DNA of 64,000 nucleotides from Ralstonia sp. TCR112 (GCF_007997035.1 NZ_VOSS01000009.1:1-64000); one strand, 5' to 3'; shown: positions 26,149 to 35,198, counted from the first letter of the stretch. The notes: generated by a model not told the origin, from the letters alone. Numbers and translations are program-made.

Positions 26149-27054
26149 ATGGCGCGGCTCGATGTCAATCGTTTTGGCGAGATGGAAGTCTTCGTGCGCG
26201 TGGTGGAAGAAGGCGGTTTCTCGGCGGCGGCGCGGGCGTGCCGGATGACGCCGTCAGCGGTGAGCAAGCTGGTGGCACGGTTGGAAGGCCGGCTGGGCGC
26301 GCGGCTAGTGAACCGCTCCACGCGGCGCTTCCAGCTCACGCTGGAGGGCACGGCCTTCTATGAGCGCAGCGTGACGGTGCTGGCCGATCTGGACGAGGCC
26401 GAGCGTGAGGCTTCTGCCGGGGCGCAGCCTTCAGGGCGATTGCGCATCAATTCGAATGTGCCGGTCGGCACGCATTTGCTGCTGCCGATCGTGCCGGCGT
26501 TTCTGGCGTGTCACCCGGAAGTGTCGCTCGACATTGCGCTCACGGATCGTGTGGTCGATCTGCTGGAAGACCGCACCGATGTTGCACTGCGCAGCGGACC
26601 GCTGAAGAGTTCCAGGCTGGTGGCGCGCAAGCTGGGACAGACGCGCTTGATGGTGGTGGCCTCGCCGGCCTATCTGGCGCGCGCCGGCACGCCGCGCACG
26701 CCGGCTGATTTGGAGGGCCACAACTGCCTGACGTTCAGCTACGTGCGCGCCGCAAACGCCTGGCCTTTTATCAAGCGCGGTCGCCGCACCGAATTCAACC
26801 CGCACGGCAACGCCCAGATCAGCGATGGTGAGGCGCTGCGCGCCGTGGTGGTCGCGGGCCTGGGTTTGGCGCGCTTGGCGGAGTTTCAGGTGCGTGCCGA
26901 TCTGGAGGCCGGCCGCCTCGTGCCCGTCCTGGAGGATTACAACCCCGGCGAGACCGAAGACATCCACGCCGTCTATGTCGGCCAGGGCGCGAATCTGCCC
27001 GCCCGCGTGCGGACGTTTCTGGATTTCCTCGTCGCGCACGTGAAGGTTGCCTAG
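26149..27054 (+). CDS. LysR-family regulator
   Basis: 301 aa. Helix-turn-helix GGFSAAARACRMTPSAVSKLV (read as residues about 22-42) followed by the two-lobe inducer domain. The DVNRFGEMEVFVRVVE start and EGTAFYER-SVTVL linker place it in the common CrgA/DsdC-like group. It is divergent from the PRISE-like SDR at 24980, the standard arrangement for LysR control of that enzyme. Confidence 0.93.
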   Translation: MARLDVNRFGEMEVFVRVVEEGGFSAAARACRMTPSAVSKLVARLEGRLGARLVNRSTRRFQLTLEGTAFYERSVTVLADLDEAEREASAGAQPSGRLRINSNVPVGTHLLLPIVPAFLACHPEVSLDIALTDRVVDLLEDRTDVALRSGPLKSSRLVARKLGQTRLMVVASPAYLARAGTPRTPADLEGHNCLTFSYVRAANAWPFIKRGRRTEFNPHGNAQISDGEALRAVVVAGLGLARLAEFQVRADLEAGRLVPVLEDYNPGETEDIHAVYVGQGANLPARVRTFLDFLVAHVKVA

Positions 27055-27169
27055 GCTTGTGTTTCCCCACGCTGGAAGGGCGCGGCGTTCACATTCGCAA
27101 AACGCCTTCAAGTTGCCAAACGCCGTGCCGTTTACCGCCACATAACGTGTGCTTGAACGGGGGAAGACA

Positions 27170-28114
27170 ATGTCGCAGCACGAAGTTGATGAACGGACCA
27201 ATCTGACGAACAACAACCGCTTTGAGCTGTTGTTGTTCCGCCTGGGCGAATCTGCGCGTTCCAATCAGCGCGAAATGTTCGGCATTAACGTCTTCAAGGT
27301 GCGCGAGATCATGGTCATGCCGCCTGTGACGCATGTGGCGGATGCCGGCGCCCATATCCTGGGTGCGGTCAATGTGCGCGGCCAAATCATTCCCGTGATC
27401 GATCTTGCCAGCGTGATCGGCACCAAGAACGGCAATGCCAACATCCTCCTGATTACCGAATACGCGCGCTCGACCCAAGGCTTTGCGGTGGAGGAAGTGG
27501 ACGAGATCGTGCGCCTGGAGTGGAGCCAGATCTTCCCGGCCGAGGCGAGCGTGGGCAGCAGCAATATCACGAGCCTGGCGCGCCTGGATGGCAATGCAGA
27601 CAACTCGCGCCTGGCGCAGGTGATCGACGTCGAGCAGATCCTGGTGGATGTGTTCCCGACGCGCCGCACCGATCTGGCGCCGGACAATGACGAGCGGCCG
27701 ATCAAGCTGCCGCCGGGCGCAAAGCTGCTTGTGGCGGATGACTCGGGCCTCGCGCGATCGCTGATCGCAAACGGTCTGGAGGCGATGGGCACCCCATACG
27801 TGATGACCAAGAGCGGCCAGGAAGCGTGGGATACGCTGCAGAACATCGCGCGCGATGCCGCTCGCGAAGGCAAGACCGTGCGTGACAAGATCGCGCTGGT
27901 GCTGACCGATCTGGAAATGCCCGAGATGGACGGCTTCACGCTCACGCGCAAGATCAAGACCGAGCCGGCGTTCCAGTCGATTCCGGTGGTGATCCACTCG
28001 TCGCTGTCGGGCTCGGCCAATGAAGACCACGTGCGCCGCGTTGGGGCCAACGGCTACGTCGCCAAGTTCGAAGCCAACGAACTCGCGCAGGCCATCGCTT
28101 CTGCGCTGGGTTAA
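27170..28114 (+). CDS. cheV: Chemotaxis coupling protein CheV (CheW-REC)
   Basis: 314 aa from ATG 27170, directly after GGGGGAAG; an in-frame start at 27149 is less well placed. N-terminal CheW-like domain (about 20-165; FGINVFKVREIM, GAVNVRGQIIPVIDL) couples receptors to CheA. C-terminal receiver domain (about 185-312) has the phospho-acceptor Asp in LTDLEMPEMDG and conserved Lys in YVAKFE. CheV tunes receptor arrays. No other che genes are adjacent, so it is a stand-alone coupler, and the chemoreceptor at 12324 is a possible partner. Confidence 0.95.
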   Translation: MSQHEVDERTNLTNNNRFELLLFRLGESARSNQREMFGINVFKVREIMVMPPVTHVADAGAHILGAVNVRGQIIPVIDLASVIGTKNGNANILLITEYARSTQGFAVEEVDEIVRLEWSQIFPAEASVGSSNITSLARLDGNADNSRLAQVIDVEQILVDVFPTRRTDLAPDNDERPIKLPPGAKLLVADDSGLARSLIANGLEAMGTPYVMTKSGQEAWDTLQNIARDAAREGKTVRDKIALVLTDLEMPEMDGFTLTRKIKTEPAFQSIPVVIHSSLSGSANEDHVRRVGANGYVAKFEANELAQAIASALG

Positions 28115-28175
28115 GCGCGGCGCCAGCATCGAAACCCGCGCGGCGTGCAATGCGCCGCCGGGCGCTGTCTCTGGA

Positions 28176-28688
28176 TTACTTGCGGCTCTGGTGGTCTCCG
28201 CCGAGCGGGTCGACGACGATCATGGTGCGATCGAGCACGCCGTTGTCGTCGAAGAGGGCGTTGAAGTGCGCCTGCTGATACCCGAGCACGTACATCCGAT
28301 ATGACCACGCCTCCCGCTTCATCAGCGGGTAGTACTGCGTCGGCTCCTTTGGTGTGCCGAAGCGCTCGAGCACATCGCGTTTGGTCCACACACCGGGGCG
28401 CGCCTCGTAGATTTCCTTTTCCGTCAGCATCTGCCGATAGTTGGTGAGCTTGCCGCTTGCATCAAAGTCGGCGGCATAGACTTCGTGGCCCATCGGCTGC
28501 TTCGAATAGATCCAGCGGTGCGTGCCGTTTGCCAGTTGATACGTCTCGGTGGGCGCGCCGAAGGTCTCGCGCACGGCGCTTTCGGGCTGGCCGATCATCT
28601 TTTGCCCCGTCTGGATCGGCGTGAGCGACGCGCACGCGCTCAACACGAGCGCGGCGGCGCTGATCCATGTGCCAAGTCGCATCTGCAT
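28176..28688 (-). CDS. BamE/SmpA-like outer-membrane lipoprotein
   Basis: 170 aa from ATG 28688, after GGAGAAC. Signal sequence with lipobox LSAC (Cys near 19). The core TGQKMIGQPESAVRETFGAP followed by strands (YQLANG, RWIYSK, EVYAADFDASG) matches the SmpA/OmlA (BamE) two-helix-plus-sheet fold, here repeated a second time from about residue 95 (KRDVLERFGTPKE). Duplicated folds of this kind are stand-alone lipoproteins rather than the essential BamE. Role unknown. Confidence 0.85.
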   Translation of the reverse strand: MQMRLGTWISAAALVLSACASLTPIQTGQKMIGQPESAVRETFGAPTETYQLANGTHRWIYSKQPMGHEVYAADFDASGKLTNYRQMLTEKEIYEARPGVWTKRDVLERFGTPKEPTQYYPLMKREAWSYRMYVLGYQQAHFNALFDDNGVLDRTMIVVDPLGGDHQSRK

Positions 28689-28775
28689 GGTGGTTCTCCG
28701 GTGTGTGGCTTTTGCCTTGATGGTAAACACTTCGAGCGCAAGCCATATTCCATTGACGCACCGGTTCAGTCGTCT

Positions 28776-29420
28776 CTACAGGCCGTTCTCCACCATTTCC
28801 ACCACGCGCAAGGCAATGGCGCCGGTTTGCTCCGGCGGGCGCCCGCGCAGCGGCCCATCGATGATGAGCAGCGCCAGCCCGTGCACCGCCGACCATGCGA
28901 GGTATTCGGCACCCGGGCGACGTTCGGGCGGCAACACGCCGGCAGCGGTCATGCGGTCCAGCGCCAGGCCCAATAACTGGAACGGGTTCAGGCCGCTATT
29001 GCCGGCTTTGGCCGGGTCCGCATCGTTTTCCACTTCGTCGGGCACAGCAAAGGCCGTACGGAAGAGGCCGGTCTCCATCTGCGCAAACCGCAGATAACCC
29101 ACGCCGATGGCGCGCAGCGACGCACGTGCGCGCACATCCTCGGGCCACGTCGGGTCGATGGCGTCCAACTCGGCCTCCATGGCGCGCGCCAACGCGGCCA
29201 ACGCCTCTGCCCGCACGGCTTGCAGCAAGTCCTGTCGCCCCGCGAAGTGCCGGTAGGCGGCGTTCGGCACCACGCCAGCGCGGCGCGTAGCTTCGCGCAG
29301 CACGATGGCGTCGGGCCCGCCGGCGCGCGCCAGTTCAATGCCGGCGTCGAGCAGCGCACGTCGCAAGTCGCCATGGCGATACGTGCTCCGCACGGGCGGT
29401 CGGGGTGGTTCCTGGGTCAT
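28776..29420 (-). CDS. TetR-family regulator
   Basis: 214 aa from ATG 29420 (MTQEPPRP). DNA-binding helices HGDLRRALLDAGIELA and TRRAGVVPNAAYRHF (residues about 16-62); the ligand domain belongs to the WHG/TetR_C group (LRAIGVGYLRFA, then MVENGL at the end). Divergent from the SnoaL-like gene at 29560. A 19-bp palindrome at 29475-29493 lies between them and is the likely operator. Confidence 0.93.
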   Translation of the reverse strand: MTQEPPRPPVRSTYRHGDLRRALLDAGIELARAGGPDAIVLREATRRAGVVPNAAYRHFAGRQDLLQAVRAEALAALARAMEAELDAIDPTWPEDVRARASLRAIGVGYLRFAQMETGLFRTAFAVPDEVENDADPAKAGNSGLNPFQLLGLALDRMTAAGVLPPERRPGAEYLAWSAVHGLALLIIDGPLRGRPPEQTGAIALRVVEMVENGL

Positions 29421-29474
29421 GCAATGCGTCTCCGCAAGTTCTATGTGGACACCGTCCATTATGTCTGCTATCGT

Positions 29475-29493
29475 TTGTGGACAGTGTTCACAA
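29475..29493. promoter_or_regulatory. Palindromic operator between TetR and SnoaL-like genes
   Basis: TTGTGGACAGTGTTCACAA is a near-perfect inverted repeat (arms TTGTG-ACA / TGT-CACAA). A second partial copy of the half site, TGTGGACA, lies at 29440-29447. Position between the two divergent starts suits repression of both. Confidence 0.7.
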
Positions 29494-29559
29494 TTGAACC
29501 CTAGGCGCTGCTTCGCAAATTTCCAAGCGTTTATTGCGACAGACCTTTCGGAGACCGAC

Positions 29560-29991
29560 ATGACCCTAGCCACAGCCGCAGCGGACGATGCAGCGGAACT
29601 CCGCACGTTGATCAACGCATGGGCCGCCGCCGTCCGCGCCAAGGATGTCGACGCCGTCATGCGGCATTACGCGCCCGATGTTGTCGTGTTCGACGTGATG
29701 CCGCCGCTGTTCGTCAAAGGTGTCGATGCATACCGCCGCAACTGGCAAAGCTGGTTCGACGCGCTGGAAGGTCAGGCCGATTTCCAGTTCACCGAATTGC
29801 ATCTTGAGGTGAGTGGCGATCTGGCCTATTGCTTCAGCGTGAATCGGTTGCGCGCGCGCTACCGCGACGGCGCAAAGCACGATGCACAGACGCGCGCCAC
29901 CGTGTGTTTTCGCAAGCGCGATGGCCGTTGGCAAGTCGTACACGAGCATGCCTCGGTGCCGATGCCGGTGCCCGAACCTGCGTGCAGCTGA
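29560..29991 (+). CDS. SnoaL-like / NTF2-fold protein
   Basis: 143 aa from ATG 29560, preceded by CGGAGA. N-terminal helices then a curved sheet with VFDVMPPLFVKG and YRRNWQSWFDAL, matching the SnoaL-like nuclear-transport-factor-2 family. Such proteins are small cyclases, hydrolases or binding proteins. It is divergent from the TetR at 28776 and separated from the next VOC gene by 73 bp on the same strand, so the pair is probably co-regulated. Confidence 0.88.
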   Translation: MTLATAAADDAAELRTLINAWAAAVRAKDVDAVMRHYAPDVVVFDVMPPLFVKGVDAYRRNWQSWFDALEGQADFQFTELHLEVSGDLAYCFSVNRLRARYRDGAKHDAQTRATVCFRKRDGRWQVVHEHASVPMPVPEPACS

Positions 29992-30064
29992 TCGAGTTTT
30001 TTCCCCGACCGCGTGGCGCAACGCGCGGCTTTGCAGTCCCCCAAGTCCACCCCAAGGAGTTGTG

Positions 30065-30496
30065 ATGCTAGTTCAACCGTATCTGTTCTTCGAAGGTCGT
30101 TGTGAAGAAGCGCTGGAGTTCTACAAGAAAACGCTCAGCGCCAAGGTCGATGTCGTGATGCGCTACAAGGATGCGCCCAAGGATGCGCAGCCCACGGCCG
30201 AGCAATGCGGCGGCGTGGCGCCTCCGCTCGACAAGGTCATGCATGCTGCATTCCGCGTCGGAGAAACGCAGATTCTGGCGTCCGACGGTATGGCCGCCGG
30301 CAAGACGGATTTCAAGGGTTTCGGGTTGTCCGTGAACGTGGCTGACAACGCCACTGCGGAGCGCACCTTCAAGGCACTCGGCGAAGGTGGCCAAGTCACG
30401 ATGCCGATGTCCGAAACGTTTTTCGCCAACGCATTCGGCATGGTGACCGATCGCTTTGGCATCACGTGGATGGTCATCGCCCCCAAGCCGATGTAA
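30065..30496 (+). CDS. VOC-family (PhnB/glyoxalase-like) protein
   Basis: 143 aa, started at ATG 30065, after AAGGAG. The PYLFFEGRCEEALEFY start and FGITWMV end are the hallmarks of the PhnB-like subfamily of the vicinal-oxygen-chelate fold, with GG-x-APPLDKVMHA in the middle. Often linked with antibiotic or reactive-carbonyl resistance, though many members lack a known substrate. It follows the SnoaL-like gene. Confidence 0.92.
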   Translation: MLVQPYLFFEGRCEEALEFYKKTLSAKVDVVMRYKDAPKDAQPTAEQCGGVAPPLDKVMHAAFRVGETQILASDGMAAGKTDFKGFGLSVNVADNATAERTFKALGEGGQVTMPMSETFFANAFGMVTDRFGITWMVIAPKPM

Positions 30497-30675
30497 CTGC
30501 ACGGCGTGTGCGGACGGCCGCCGCCCGGTGGCCGTTCTACGCAAAATCGTAGGCGGTCTGTCTTGGCTCACGACGGCGGTCCGGTGCTAGACTGCGCGAT
30601 CACTGGGGCTTTACCAATATCAACGAAACCACCCCCTTTGTGACGACCGGCTGTTCTGGCCGCGACCCTTTGCAT

Positions 30676-30810
30676 GGCCCGTGCAAATGTGTCCTTTTCA
30701 CCTGCTGCCCTCATCCGTCGGAGCGCTCTTCATGCTGAAGATCATTGCGATTGCATCGTCGTCGCGATGACCGCTGTGCCGGGCACATTTTCAAGCTGAC
30801 GGGCCTTTTT
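30676..30810 (+). promoter_or_regulatory. Candidate attenuator enclosing a leader peptide
   Basis: GGCCCG (30676-30681) and AAATGTG (30685-30691) are complementary, in the correct order, to CGGGCC (30800-30805) and CACATTT (30784-30790). The last arm runs directly into five T residues, so a long stem-loop terminator would form around the leader open frame. Pairing by eye, energy not computed. Confidence 0.45.
30732..30770 (+). CDS. Putative 12-aa leader peptide
   Basis: ATG to TGA encoding MLKIIAIASSSR. A GGAG lies 11-14 nt upstream. It sits inside the possible attenuator and ends about 150 bp before the MFS gene. Three serine codons (TCG TCG TCG) in a row precede the final Arg codon, which could make translation speed informative. 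Too short to prove by sequence alone. Confidence 0.4.
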   Translation: MLKIIAIASSSR

Positions 30811-30923
30811 CTGTACGGATGCGATAACCGGCAAGGACGTTGAAGCCGGTCTCGCCAACCCCAAATCGGCTGCGCAATCCTGAGCGACATTCAGGCACGG
30901 CGGCCAAGCATAGGAGTGATTCC

Positions 30924-32372
30924 ATGACGCATGGCATCGACGAACGCAAGCGCTGGCTTGCCCTCATCGTGCTCTGCCTGGGCGTGCTGATGATCGTGCT
31001 GGATACGACCATCGTGAACGTTGCGCTGCCGTCCATCCAGGCAGACCTGGGCTTTACCGAAACCTCGCTCGTGTGGGTCGTTAACGCCTACATGCTGACC
31101 TTTGGCGGGTGCCTGTTGCTGGGCGGTCGACTGGGTGATCTGTTCGGGCATCGCAAGCTGTTCCTGCTGGGGCTGACGCTGTTCACGCTGGCATCGGCCG
31201 CATGCGGGCTGGCGAATTCGCAAGGGCTGCTGATTACGGCGCGCGCCGTGCAGGGGCTGGGCGGCGCGGTGGTGTCGGCGGTGTCGCTGTCGCTGATCAT
31301 GAATCTGTTCACTTCGCCAGCGGACCGGGCCAAGGCAATGGGCATCTACGGCTTTGTCTGTGCGGGCGGCGGCAGCATCGGGGTGTTGCTCGGTGGCCTC
31401 CTGACGAGCACGTTGAGCTGGCACTGGATCTTCCTGGTCAATCTGCCGATTGGCGTGGCGGTGTACGCCGCCTGCGTGGCGTTGCTGCCGGTGGGCAAGC
31501 CGTTGGCCGATCGCACAAAACTGGACGTGGCAGGCGCGATTGCCGTCACCGCATCGCTGATGCTCGCGGTGTACGCCGTCGTGCACGGCAACGAAGCCGG
31601 TTGGACATCGACGCAGACGCTCACCCAGCTGGGCATTGCCATTGCGTTGATGATCGCGTTCCTGGTCATTGAATCGCGTGTGTCGCATCCGCTGATGCCG
31701 CTGCGTATGTTCGCGCTGCGCAACGTCGCCACGGCAAACGTGGTCGGCGTGCTGTGGGCGGCGGCGATGTTTGCGTGGTTCTTCATCTCGGCGCTGTACA
31801 TGCAGCGCGTGCTCGACTACAGCGCGATGCAGGTGGGGCTGGCCTTCCTGCCCGCCAACATCATCATGGCGGTGTTCTCGCTGGGGTTGTCGGCCAAGCT
31901 GGTGATGCGCTTCGGCATTCGCGCGCCGCTGTCGGTGGGTTTGCTGGTGGCGGGCATTGGGCTGGTGTTGTTTGCACGCGCGCCCGCCGGCGGCAGCTTT
32001 GTGCTCGACGTGCTGCCCGGCATGCTTTTGTTGGGCTTGGGCGCCGGTGTGGCGTTCAACCCCGTGCTGCTGGCCGCCATGAGCGATGTGGCGCCCGATG
32101 AATCCGGCCTGGCGTCCGGCGTGGTCAACACGTCGTTCATGATGGGCGGTGCGTTGGGCCTAGCCATCCTGGCAAGTCTGGCTGCCGCGCGCACCGAAGG
32201 TCTCGCTGCGGCAGGAGCCGACGCCACGACGGCACTCAATGGTGGCTATCACCTCGCGTTCCTGCTGGGGGCAGTTGCCGCCGTGCTGGGTTCGGTGCTG
32301 GCGGGCGTGTTTGTGCGCACGCGCACGCAAGGGGCCGGGCAGGGCGAAGCCTCGTCGGCAGCGCCAATTTAA
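30924..32372 (+). CDS. DHA2-family MFS drug exporter (EmrB/QacA type)
   Basis: 482 aa from ATG 30924 with AGGAGTGA upstream. Fourteen predicted membrane helices. Signature pieces: LDTTIVNVALPSIQ in TM1 (motif D1), LGGRLGDLFGHRK between TM2 and TM3 (motif A), and GGSIGVLLGG in TM5 (motif C of antiporters). Proton-driven export of toxic compounds, acting without a visible EmrA partner here. A leader-peptide attenuator may regulate it. Confidence 0.94.
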   Translation: MTHGIDERKRWLALIVLCLGVLMIVLDTTIVNVALPSIQADLGFTETSLVWVVNAYMLTFGGCLLLGGRLGDLFGHRKLFLLGLTLFTLASAACGLANSQGLLITARAVQGLGGAVVSAVSLSLIMNLFTSPADRAKAMGIYGFVCAGGGSIGVLLGGLLTSTLSWHWIFLVNLPIGVAVYAACVALLPVGKPLADRTKLDVAGAIAVTASLMLAVYAVVHGNEAGWTSTQTLTQLGIAIALMIAFLVIESRVSHPLMPLRMFALRNVATANVVGVLWAAAMFAWFFISALYMQRVLDYSAMQVGLAFLPANIIMAVFSLGLSAKLVMRFGIRAPLSVGLLVAGIGLVLFARAPAGGSFVLDVLPGMLLLGLGAGVAFNPVLLAAMSDVAPDESGLASGVVNTSFMMGGALGLAILASLAAARTEGLAAAGADATTALNGGYHLAFLLGAVAAVLGSVLAGVFVRTRTQGAGQGEASSAAPI

Positions 32373-32443
32373 GTCACAGAGAAGGAACCCGCGGAAGGGA
32401 GCGCACCGCATGTCTCACACGAGACCTGCGGTGAAAACCGTTA

Positions 32444-32471
32444 TTGACCGACCGGTCGGACGGTTTATAAT
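32444..32471 (+). promoter_or_regulatory. paa promoter with palindromic operator
   Basis: TTGACC, 16-bp spacer, TATAAT: a near-consensus sigma-70 promoter. The perfect palindrome CCGACCGGTCGG (32448-32459) overlaps the -35 and spacer, the position expected of a TetR-family repressor. The repressor gene at 36303 is the obvious candidate. Predicted start about 60 bp before the paaA ATG. Confidence 0.85.
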
Positions 32472-32538
32472 CGATCCACCCAAAACACGATGCGCATGAC
32501 GTGCCGTGCACATGCCGCGCCAGCGGCCGGAGGATCGC

Positions 32539-33557
32539 ATGTACACCCAAAGCCTCGACCAACCCGGCGGTCTGCCCACGGAGCAGGAACTGGCCGCCGC
32601 CTCTCAAGGCGAAGCCGATTTGCAGGCGCGCTTCGATGCGCGCATCGGGGCCGACCACAAGATCGAGCCGCAGGACTGGATGCCGGCGCCGTACCGCAAG
32701 ACGTTGCTGCGGCAGATTTCGCAGCACGCGCATTCCGAGGTGGTCGGCATGCTGCCCGAGGGCAACTGGATCAGCCGCGCGCCGTCGCTCAAGCGCAAGG
32801 CCATCCTCCTGGCCAAGGTGCAGGACGAAGCGGGCCACGGCCTCTATCTCTATTCCGCCGCAGAAACACTCGGCAGCTCACGCGACGAGATGATCGACGC
32901 CCTGCACGAAGGCCGCGCGAAGTATTCGTCGATCTTCAATTACCCGACGCTCTCCTGGGCAGACGTGGGCGTGATCGGCTGGCTGGTCGATGGCGCGGCC
33001 ATCATGAACCAGGTGCCGCTGTGCCGTTGCTCATACGGCCCGTATGCGCGCGCCATGATCCGCATCTGCAAGGAAGAGTCGTTCCACCAGCGTCAGGGCT
33101 ATGAATCGTTGCTGACGATGATGGGCGGCACGCAGGCGCAGCGCGACATGGTGCAGGAAGCCGTCAACCGCTGGTGGTTTCCGGTGCTGATGATGTTCGG
33201 GCCGCCCGACACCGCATCGCCCAACAGCGCGCAGACCATGGCCTGGGGCATCAAGCGCATTTCGAACGACGATCTGCGGCAGCGTTTTGTCGATGCCACG
33301 GTCGAGCAGGCGCGCGTGCTCGGCGTGACGCTGCCGACCCCGGCCTTACGTGGAACGAAGCGCGCGGCCATTACGATTTCTCGCCGCTCGATTGGTCCGA
33401 ATTCAAGCGCGTGCTCGATGGTCACGGCCCGTGCAACCGCGAGCGCCTTGCCACCCGCAAGCGCGCACACGAAGAAGGCGAGTGGGTGCGCGAAGCCGCG
33501 CTCGCCTACGCACGCAAGCAGGCCGAACGCGCCGCCGCCAATCAACAAGCTGCCTGA
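32539..33557 (+). pseudogene. paaA: paaA, phenylacetyl-CoA epoxidase catalytic subunit, frameshifted
   Basis: Starts at ATG 32539 behind GGAGG. Ferritin-like diiron subunit: the EAGH ligand set ([13 protein letters not shown]) and EESFHQRQ are intact. The reading frame breaks after CTGCCG at 33336: a single extra base there (CCGGAC instead of CCGAC) would give [13 protein letters not shown] and continue in the second frame to the stop at 33557 (about 339 aa in total). Without it the protein runs out of frame through paaB. Probably a sequencing error or a recent lesion, because paaB-E are intact. In the intact enzyme it makes the 1,2-epoxide of phenylacetyl-CoA. Confidence 0.9.
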
Positions 33558-33574
33558 ACCGGAAGGAGCCCGCC

Positions 33575-33862
33575 ATGCATCAACACGAATGGCCGCTGTG
33601 GGAAGTGTTCATCCGCAGCAAGCAGGGCCTGGAGCACAAGCATTGCGGCAGCCTGCACGCCGTGGACGCCAAGCAGGCGCTGCAGATGGCGCGCGATGTC
33701 TACACGCGCCGGCAGGAAGGCGTCTCCATCTGGGTGGTGCCCTCGGCCGCCATCACCGCGAGCGAACCTGACGACAAGCCGATGCTCTTCGACCCGATGG
33801 CCGACAAGATCTATCGCCACCCGACGTTCTATCGGCTGCCCGATGAAGTCAACCACATGTGA
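33575..33862 (+). CDS. paaB: PaaB, phenylacetyl-CoA epoxidase subunit
   Basis: 95 aa, the standard PaaB length. [14 protein letters not shown] at the start and SVW-type VSIWVVPS in the middle are family-typical. Non-catalytic structural subunit bridging PaaA and the reductase. Starts at ATG 33575 behind GGAAGGAG, 17 bp after the restored paaA stop. Confidence 0.95.
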   Translation: MHQHEWPLWEVFIRSKQGLEHKHCGSLHAVDAKQALQMARDVYTRRQEGVSIWVVPSAAITASEPDDKPMLFDPMADKIYRHPTFYRLPDEVNHM

Positions 33863-33871
33863 GCCGCGGTG

Positions 33872-34672
33872 ATGACTTCCGACGCGCATCTGCAATACAT
33901 CCTTCGCCTGGCTGACAACGCGCTGATCCTTGGGCAGCGCAACGCGGAATGGACCGGCCACGGCCCCGTGCTGGAAGAAGACATCGCGCTGTCCAATCTC
34001 AGTCTTGATCTGATCGGCCAGGCGCGATTGCTCTACACGCACGCGGGGCAGATCGAAGGCGAGATCACCGGCACACCGCGCACGGAAGACGACTACGCCT
34101 ACTGGCGCGCCGAGCCGGCTTTCCGCAACTACACGCTGCTCGAGCTGCCCCATGCCGGGCCGCTGGTCGCGACATCCGCGGCGACGCGCGACTACGCCGT
34201 CACCATCGTCCGCCACTTCCTGTACGCCGCGTTGATGGTGCCGCTGTGGGAAGCGTTGACGCGTTCGACCGACACCGAGCTGGCCGCCATTGCCGCCAAA
34301 TCCGTGAAGGAGATGCGTTACCACCTCGCCCATACGCGCGACTGGCTGGTGCGCTTCGGTGATGGCACCGACGAATCGCATGCACGTGCGCAGGCCGCGC
34401 TCGACTGGCTGATGCCGTACACGAACGAATTTTTTGCCACAGACGACCTTGAAGCGGCAGCGGCCGAAGCCGGCATCGGCGTGCGTCCGGCAGACCTGCG
34501 CGACGCATGGGAGGCGACGGTGCGTGACGCGCTGGACGAGGCCACGCTGCGCTGGCCCGAGCCCGGTCCCTATGTCAGCACCGGCAAGCACGGCGTGCAT
34601 TCCGAGCATATGGGCTACCTGCTGGCCGAGATGCAGGGATTGGCGCGCCAGTTCCCGGGGGCATCGTGGTAA
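33872..34672 (+). CDS. paaC: PaaC, phenylacetyl-CoA epoxidase structural subunit
   Basis: 266 aa from ATG 33872 (a GTG at 33869 is the alternative). Ferritin-like helical protein with LRLADNALILGQRNAEW and YHLAHTRDW, lacking the full diiron ligands, as in known PaaC, which stabilises PaaA. Starts 10 bp after paaB and its stop overlaps the next GTG by 7 bp. Confidence 0.95.
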   Translation: MTSDAHLQYILRLADNALILGQRNAEWTGHGPVLEEDIALSNLSLDLIGQARLLYTHAGQIEGEITGTPRTEDDYAYWRAEPAFRNYTLLELPHAGPLVATSAATRDYAVTIVRHFLYAALMVPLWEALTRSTDTELAAIAAKSVKEMRYHLAHTRDWLVRFGDGTDESHARAQAALDWLMPYTNEFFATDDLEAAAAEAGIGVRPADLRDAWEATVRDALDEATLRWPEPGPYVSTGKHGVHSEHMGYLLAEMQGLARQFPGASW

Positions 34673-35178
34673 GCGAGCGATTGCAGCGCGCGCGCATCGC
34701 GCTGGAGGCCGTCACCGACCCGGAGATTCCCGTGGTGACGATTGCCGAGCTGGGCATCCTGCGCGATCTCCAGCTCGACGAGGCCGGCACACTGGTCGCG
34801 ACGATCACGCCCACGTATTCCGGCTGCCCCGCCATGGGGCAGATTTCCGATGACGTGAGCCGGGCGTTGCAGGCAGCGGACGTGGGTGCGTATCGCGTGC
34901 GTTCGGTGCTGTCGCCGGCATGGACGACGGATTGGATTACCGCTGAAGGGCGCCGCAAGCTGCGCGACTTTGGCATTGCCCCGCCGGCGCACGTGGCGGA
35001 CGACGGCGGGGCTCGCCCGATTCGTCTCACGCGTCCCGCGCAGGCCGAGCATATTGCCTGCCCGCAATGCGGGTCGCACGATACGGCGCTCATTTCCGCC
35101 TTCGGCTCAACGGCCTGCAAAGCGCTGTACCGCTGCCGCGCGTGCCGCGAGCCGTTCGACTACTTCAAGCCTTACTGA
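34666..35178 (+). CDS. paaD: PaaD, Fe-S/MIP18-type maturation factor
   Basis: 170 aa. N-terminal DUF59/MIP18 domain (ALEAVTDPEIPVVTI, TYSGCPAM) and a C-terminal zinc-ribbon-like CPQCG...CRAC. Needed to assemble the Fe-S or diiron centres of the Paa system. It starts at a GTG (34666) overlapping the paaC stop, so translation is coupled. Intact. Confidence 0.94.
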   Translation: MVSERLQRARIALEAVTDPEIPVVTIAELGILRDLQLDEAGTLVATITPTYSGCPAMGQISDDVSRALQAADVGAYRVRSVLSPAWTTDWITAEGRRKLRDFGIAPPAHVADDGGARPIRLTRPAQAEHIACPQCGSHDTALISAFGSTACKALYRCRACREPFDYFKPY

Positions 35179-35198
35179 GCCCACCGGGCACGACCGCC

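Larger units (their letters stand above)
30497..30923. other. Leader region before the MFS exporter
   Basis: 427 bp on the plus strand without a long gene. It holds a 12-codon open frame with ribosome site (30732) and complementary arms ending in a T-run (30676-30810), described separately. A weak promoter-like TTGGCT/TAGACT pair lies near 30562-30592. Confidence 0.5.
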
